From Amycolatopsis camponoti (GTDB lineage Bacteria; Actinomycetota; Actinomycetes; Mycobacteriales; Pseudonocardiaceae), in assembly GCF_902497555.1 (NCBI RefSeq), contig NZ_CABVGP010000002.1, positions 508,501-572,500 of the forward strand: 64,000 nt of DNA. The letters are read 5' to 3'. The notes beneath the pieces are model-generated. The model made no database searches. It had not been told where the DNA came from and saw only the letters and a program-made list of their open reading frames with translations. Of the stretch, positions 60,006-64,000 are shown one piece after another. The stretch's first letter is position 1. Every line of letters starts with the position of its first letter. The position numbers were made by a program, and so were the translations under genes.

Positions 60006-60859
60006 GTTTCGACAACGTCTACGAGTCGCTGACCGAGGAGAACGACGCCCGCTGGGCGTTCGGCACCGGCTTCGAGGACCCGCTGTCCGGAGTGGACACG
60101 TCGGTGCCGTCCGGTGTGGACGGTTCCGCGCTGGCCGCCTACTGCCTGATGCTGGGCGACGACGCGCTGATCTTCTCCCACCGGCTGCAGGAGTGGTGCA
60201 CCAACGCGCCCGAGCTGGAGGACGAGGTCGCGATCGCCAACATCGGCCTCGACCTGCTCGGCCAGGCGCGCCTGCTGCTCGCCCGCGCCGGCAAGGCCGA
60301 CGGCTCGTCGCGCACGGAGGACTCGTTCGCCTTCGACCGCGTCGAAAACGAGTTCCGCAACGTCCGGCTCGCCGAGCTGGGCGGCGGCCACTTCGGGCAC
60401 CTGATCGCGCGGCTGTTCGTGTTCTCGACATGGCGCCTGGCTTTGTTGCAACGGCTGGTGTCGTCGGTGGACCCGGTACTCGCGGCGATCGCGGTCAAGG
60501 GCGTCAAGGAAGTCACCTACCACCGCGACTACGCGGCGCAGTGGCTGGTCCGCCTCGGCGACGGGACGCCGCTGTCGCGTTCGCGGATGCAGGAGGGCCT
60601 GGACGCGGTCTGGCCGTACGTCGGGGAGCTGTTCCGCACGCACCCGCTCGAGCTGGTGGACGCGGCTTCGCTGCGCCCGGAGTTCGATGCGGTGCTGGAC
60701 CAGGCGCTGGCCGCGGCGACGCTTGTTTTGCCCGCAGCCGGTGAGCTGGCCGGCGTTTCGGGCCGGACGGGCCGCGACGGCGTCCACACCGAGCAGATGG
60801 GGTTCCTGCTCGCGGAGCTGCAGAGCGTGGCCCGGGCGATGCCGGACGCGAAGTGGTGA
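60002..60859 (+). CDS. paaC: 1,2-phenylacetyl-CoA epoxidase subunit PaaC
   Basis: A 285-residue ferritin-like structural subunit that pairs with PaaA (DALIFSHRLQEWCTNAPELE, NIGLDLLGQARLLLARAGKA, AIAVKGVKEVTYHRDYAAQW). It overlaps paaB upstream and paaD downstream by a few bases. Confidence 0.96.
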   Translation: MSFDNVYESLTEENDARWAFGTGFEDPLSGVDTSVPSGVDGSALAAYCLMLGDDALIFSHRLQEWCTNAPELEDEVAIANIGLDLLGQARLLLARAGKADGSSRTEDSFAFDRVENEFRNVRLAELGGGHFGHLIARLFVFSTWRLALLQRLVSSVDPVLAAIAVKGVKEVTYHRDYAAQWLVRLGDGTPLSRSRMQEGLDAVWPYVGELFRTHPLELVDAASLRPEFDAVLDQALAAATLVLPAAGELAGVSGRTGRDGVHTEQMGFLLAELQSVARAMPDAKW

Positions 60860-61341
60860 CCGCGGCGGCCGTCGCGGCCACGGTCACCGACCCCGAGCTG
60901 CCGATGCTGACGCTGGCGGACCTGGGCGTGCTGCGCTCGGTGTCCGAGTCGGACGGCCGCGTCGTCGTCGCGATCACGCCGACGTACACGGGCTGCCCGG
61001 CGATGGACACGATGCGCGACGACCTCGAGCACGCGCTGGTTTCGGCGGGCTACGCCGACGTCGAGATCCGGACGCAGCTGTCGCCGGCGTGGACGTCGGA
61101 CTGGATTTCGGCCTCGGGGCGCCAGAAGCTGGCCTCGGCCGGCATCGCCCCGCCGGGCGCGGCCCCGCGGCGGTCGGGGCCGATCCCGCTGACGCTGTCG
61201 GCGCCGGTCTCGCGGATTCCGTGTCCGCTGTGCGGGTCCGAGGACACGGAGGAGCAGTCCCGCTTCGGCGCGACGGCCTGCAAGGCGCTGCGGCGCTGCC
61301 GGTCGTGCGCCGAGCCGTTCGAGCACGTCAAGGAGATCTGA
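60853..61341 (+). CDS. paaD: Phenylacetate-CoA oxygenase maturation protein PaaD
   Basis: A 162-residue protein with an N-terminal MIP18/DUF59 fold (VTDPELPMLTLADLGVLRSV, VAITPTYTGCPAMDTMR) and a C-terminal zinc-ribbon-like part with CPLCG and CRSC. It is thought to help iron-sulfur insertion into PaaE. Starts at GTG 60853 or 60856 within the end of paaC. Confidence 0.94.
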   Translation: MVTAAAVAATVTDPELPMLTLADLGVLRSVSESDGRVVVAITPTYTGCPAMDTMRDDLEHALVSAGYADVEIRTQLSPAWTSDWISASGRQKLASAGIAPPGAAPRRSGPIPLTLSAPVSRIPCPLCGSEDTEEQSRFGATACKALRRCRSCAEPFEHVKEI

Positions 61342-61342
61342 G

Positions 61343-62404
61343 GTGGCGCTTACCCGAGGGTTCCACGACCTGAAGGTCGCGGGCATCGAGCGGCTGTGCG
61401 AAGACGCGGTCGCGGTGACGTTCGACGTGCCGTCCGCCCTGTCGGCGGAGTACGACTTCAAGCCGGGCCAGTCGTTGACGCTCCGGCGCGAGGTGGCGGG
61501 CCGCGACGAGCGCCGGTCGTACTCGATCTGCGCGGCGGCGGGTTCCGCGCCCCGCGTGGGGGTGCGCCTGGTGCCGGGCGGGTTGTTCTCGTCGTGGCTG
61601 CTGAACGACGTCCGCGCGGGCGACACGATCTCGGTGGCCCCGCCGTCCGGGTCGTTCACGCCCGACCTGTCCGCGGGCGGCCACCACGTGCTGATCGCGG
61701 CGGGGTCGGGGATCACCCCGGTGCTGTCGATCGTGTCGTCGCTGCTGCGTTTTTCCGAGGCCACAGTTACGGTTTTGTACGGCAACCGCCGCACGGACAC
61801 GGTGATGTTCGCGGACGAGCTGGCGGATCTGAAGGACCGCGCGCCGTCTCGCCTGGAGCTGATCCACGTTCTTTCGCGTGAGCCGCGCGAGGCGGATCTG
61901 TTCACGGGACGGCTGGACGTGCCGAAGCTGCGTTCCCTGTTCTCTTCGTTGGTGCCGGTGTCGTCGGTGGACCACTGGTGGTTGTGCGGCCCGTTCGAGA
62001 TGGTGACGGGCGCGCAGGAGCTGCTGGCTTCCCTGGGCGTCCCGGAATCCCGGGTGCACCAGGAGCTGTTCTACGTGGACACGCCCCCGGAGCCGGTGAC
62101 GCACCTCGACCCGGAGGTGGCGGGGGAGTCTTCGGAGGTCCGCGTGGTCCTGGACGGCCGCTCCAGCACGATGACCCTGCCCCGCACGTCTTCGGTCCTG
62201 GACGGGGCGCAGAAGTTCCGGCCGGACCTGCCGTTCGCGTGCAAGGGCGGAGTCTGCGGAACCTGCCGCGCGAAGGTCACGGACGGCAAGGTCGACCTGC
62301 GGCGGAACTTCGCGCTGGAGAAGGCGGAGGTGGACGCGGGGTTCGTGCTGACGTGCCAGTCGTACCCGGTCTCGGAGACGATCACGGTCGATTTCGACGC
62401 TTGA
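61343..62404 (+). CDS. paaE: Phenylacetyl-CoA epoxidase reductase PaaE
   Basis: A 353-residue NADPH reductase. Residues about 1-235 are an FAD/NAD module (RRSYSICAA, GSGITPVLSIVSSLL), and residues about 265-353 are a plant-type ferredoxin domain with CKGGVCGTC and a distal Cys in LTCQSYP that hold the 2Fe-2S cluster. It supplies electrons to PaaABC. Last gene of the operon, just before a terminator. Confidence 0.96.
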   Translation: MALTRGFHDLKVAGIERLCEDAVAVTFDVPSALSAEYDFKPGQSLTLRREVAGRDERRSYSICAAAGSAPRVGVRLVPGGLFSSWLLNDVRAGDTISVAPPSGSFTPDLSAGGHHVLIAAGSGITPVLSIVSSLLRFSEATVTVLYGNRRTDTVMFADELADLKDRAPSRLELIHVLSREPREADLFTGRLDVPKLRSLFSSLVPVSSVDHWWLCGPFEMVTGAQELLASLGVPESRVHQELFYVDTPPEPVTHLDPEVAGESSEVRVVLDGRSSTMTLPRTSSVLDGAQKFRPDLPFACKGGVCGTCRAKVTDGKVDLRRNFALEKAEVDAGFVLTCQSYPVSETITVDFDA

Positions 62405-62410
62405 AACTCG

Positions 62411-62444
62411 GGTTGTCCACAGGGTGGTTTCCTTGTGGACAACC
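62411..62444 (+). terminator. Terminator of the paa operon
   Basis: GGTTGTCCACA (62411-62421) pairs perfectly with 62434-62444 around a 12-nt loop, 6 bp past the paaE stop. Confidence 0.7.
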
Positions 62445-62513
62445 AGGTCCGCCACGGGCATTTCCGCTGGGTCAGTCGGGCGGCACCGCTAGAATTGGCC
62501 TGGGGACGCCCCC

Positions 62514-62663
62514 CTGGGAGCGGTGGGGGCTGTCTGTGGGTGGGCTGTCCGGTGGGGCGGAGGCGAAGGGGCGGTTTCGGCGGAGCTGCGGGTGAGCGAG
62601 CCACTGCGACTTTGCCGGGGCCCTGCCTGGGAGCGGTGGGGCTGTCTGTGGGTGGGCTGTCCG
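62514..62663. repeat. Two copies of a 37-38-bp direct repeat
   Basis: The sequence starting CTGGGAGCGGTGGGG occurs at 62514-62551 and again at 62627-62663, the second one G shorter in a G-run. Copies are 113 bp apart, between paaE and the cyclase gene. A TAGAAT hexamer (62490-62495) lies just before the first copy. No gene is evident in 62445-62667; a small RNA or a recombination relic is possible. Confidence 0.7.
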
Positions 62664-62667
62664 CGGG

Positions 62668-63780
62668 TCAGCGGTTGCGCCCTCGTCTGCGGCGGCGGGG
62701 GCGGGGCTCGGTCTCCTCCTCGGCGGCCGGCTCCGCGACCGGGCTGGTCAGGCCCAGCATCTCCGCCGCCAGTTGCTGCGAGCTCGCGAACATCCCCGTC
62801 GGTGCCTCGCTTGCCCGCCGCAGCGCTGCCGGGCGGAGGCGGTTGTAGCCGCGGACCGTCACCGGCCTGCGCTGGCGCAGCTCGTACGCCTTCTCCTCCG
62901 AAAGCTCCGACGCCAGCTCGCGGTCCACCAGGATCGTGCCCGGGCGGGCCACCGATGTCAGGCGGGCCGCCAGGTTGACCACCGAGCCGTACACGTCGCC
63001 GAAGCGCGACAGGATGCGGCCTGAAGCCATTCCCGCGCGGACCGCCGGCAGGGTCTCGTCCGCCGACGTGCGCTCCGTCAGCGCCAGGGCGATCTCCGCC
63101 GCGTCGACTGCCGCGTCCGCCACGAACAGGACCTCGTCGCCGATCATCTTCACCACGCGGCCGTGGTGCTCGGCGATCGTCTCCGTCGCCAGCAGCTCGA
63201 ACGCGTCGAGGACCCGGCTCAGCTCTTCTTCATCGATCTGGCGCGTCAGGCGCGTGTAGCCGACCATGTCGACGAACCCGACCACCTGGGTGCGCGCCTC
63301 CAGGCTCTCGTCCGGCGCCGCGAACGCCCGCCCGGCGTACGCCGCCAGGTGCCGGCGCCACACGAAGTTCTGCACCCGCTCGAGCTCCGGCAGCAGCCGG
63401 TCGACCAGCCGGGCCACCTGGCGCTCGCTGCGCCCCAGCTCCGGCTGCTCCTTGATCAGCTGCCAGAGCATGTCGACCTGCCACTCGGCCAGCCGGGACA
63501 GGTGCTGGCCGAGCGCGCGCGTCACCGACACCTCGATGCTCGGGTCGATCAACCCCGACTGGACCAGCTGGTCCGCGGTGCGCATCGCCTCGACGTCCGC
63601 GTCGGTGAAGACGACCTCGTCGTCGCGCACCGTCGCGAACCCCAGTGCACGCCAAAGCCGGCGTGACCGCTCCTCGGGCACGCCGGCTTTTTCGGCCACT
63701 TCGAGCCGCGTGTACTTCCGCCTGCCGCCGAGCAGGACGCGTTCGAGCCGCTGCTGGAGCTCTTCGCTCGAATCGGTCAC
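62668..63780 (-). CDS. Class III adenylate/guanylate cyclase
   Basis: A 370-residue protein. Residues 1-70 look like a small winged-helix or MerR-like module (KYTRLEVAEKAGVPEERSRR). Residues about 165-325 are the class III cyclase domain, with metal Asp residues in VGFVDMVGYT and KMIGDEVLF and the transition-state pair in NLAARL. A linker and a basic RG-rich tail (PRPRRRRRGRNR) follow. It makes cAMP or cGMP in the cytoplasm. The cyclic-nucleotide-like domain of the encapsulin is far away in this window and no link should be assumed. Confidence 0.88.
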   Translation of the reverse strand: MTDSSEELQQRLERVLLGGRRKYTRLEVAEKAGVPEERSRRLWRALGFATVRDDEVVFTDADVEAMRTADQLVQSGLIDPSIEVSVTRALGQHLSRLAEWQVDMLWQLIKEQPELGRSERQVARLVDRLLPELERVQNFVWRRHLAAYAGRAFAAPDESLEARTQVVGFVDMVGYTRLTRQIDEEELSRVLDAFELLATETIAEHHGRVVKMIGDEVLFVADAAVDAAEIALALTERTSADETLPAVRAGMASGRILSRFGDVYGSVVNLAARLTSVARPGTILVDRELASELSEEKAYELRQRRPVTVRGYNRLRPAALRRASEAPTGMFASSQQLAAEMLGLTSPVAEPAAEEETEPRPRRRRRGRNR

Positions 63781-63784
63781 GTGC

Positions 63785-64000
63785 TCAGGTCGTGTGGACG
63801 ATCAGCACGTCCACACCGGACTTGCGCGCCACCTCCGACGGCACCGAGCCCAGGATCCGGCCGGCGATCGTGTTCAGCCCGCGGTTGCCGACCACCAGCA
63901 GGTCGGCCTCGCGCTCGTGCACGACCTTGCGCAGCGAGTCGACCGGGTCGCCCTTGACCGCGAGCGTGTCGATCTTCTGCGCGCCGGCCCGCACCGCCCG
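63785..64000 (-). CDS. Universal stress protein (partial at N-terminus)
   Basis: The last 71 codons of a UspA-family protein. The ATP-binding motif is present as GNRG-(9 residues)-GS in GNRGLNTIAGRILGSVPSEV, and the strand DVLIVHTT ends the fold. The N-terminal half lies beyond the window. It is 4 bp from the cyclase gene on the same strand and precedes it in the direction of transcription, so the two may be cotranscribed. Confidence 0.9.
   Translation of the reverse strand, partial: RAVRAGAQKIDTLAVKGDPVDSLRKVVHEREADLLVVGNRGLNTIAGRILGSVPSEVARKSGVDVLIVHTT

Noticed and set aside
62435..62978. Short plus-strand frames in and after the 37-bp repeats
   Set aside because: They are Gly/Arg-rich, overlap the cyclase gene on the other strand and lack credible starts.
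62668..63780. A functional link between the cyclase and the CNB domain of the encapsulin
   Set aside because: The genes are about 61 kb apart, the CNB cassette looks degenerate and nothing else ties them together.

Overview
The window is very GC-rich actinomycete DNA with dense genes, many GTG starts, ATGA or GTGA gene overlaps and Tat or Sec secreted enzymes. The gene set (an AfsR/SARP regulator, a paaABCDE-type operon, DUF4239 and DUF1761 proteins, a chitinase behind a DasR-like site) fits a Pseudonocardiales genus such as Amycolatopsis. That assignment is an inference from gene content; there is no rRNA or tRNA gene to confirm it.

Layout. 1-1228 (minus) is most of a family 2B encapsulin shell protein with a cyclic-nucleotide-binding-like domain, cut by the window edge. 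1640-5459 holds a DUF4239 membrane protein, a propeller-like secreted protein and a secreted phytase-like protein whose ribosome binding site lies in a perfect hairpin. 5464-23858 is a carbohydrate region: an orphan sugar-binding lipoprotein, GH88, GH28, GH105, GH29-like and MGH1-like hydrolases and a ROK regulator. It looks built for rhamnogalacturonan or glucuronan-type plant polymers. Set inside it are a DUF4396 protein with a CsoR-like palindrome, an AfsR/SARP regulator flanked by two secreted SH3b proteins that share 11-bp-spaced direct repeats, a PhoD-type phosphatase and a TetR regulator. A 21-bp-period palindrome array lies between GH28 and GH105.

24162-44839 is mostly housekeeping or mixed: sedolisin protease, orphan NarL-type histidine kinase, NCS1 permease, an SDR plus QueA-like pair, a sulfonate or nitrate-type ABC transporter, an SMP-30 family protein, DEAD-box helicase, acyl-CoA dehydrogenase, a FAH-family hydratase, an HTH-VOC protein with no normal start codon, and the RNA-binding protein Tex. 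44985-53699 has a GH18 chitinase, an orphan barstar, a GMC oxidoreductase coupled to a Baeyer-Villiger-type monooxygenase, an AraC regulator and a TetR regulator.

54241-62404 is a phenylacetate catabolic locus: paaI-paaK-TetR on the minus strand, divergent from paaZ-paaA-paaB-paaC-paaD-paaE. PaaK makes phenylacetyl-CoA, PaaABCDE epoxidises it, PaaZ opens and oxidises the ring and PaaI rescues stalled CoA. The beta-oxidation genes (paaF, G, H, J) are not in the window. The end carries a class III cyclase and the C-terminal part of a universal stress protein. Convergent gene pairs are often separated by long perfect hairpins. I saw no CRISPR array, insertion sequence, prophage, tRNA or rRNA.
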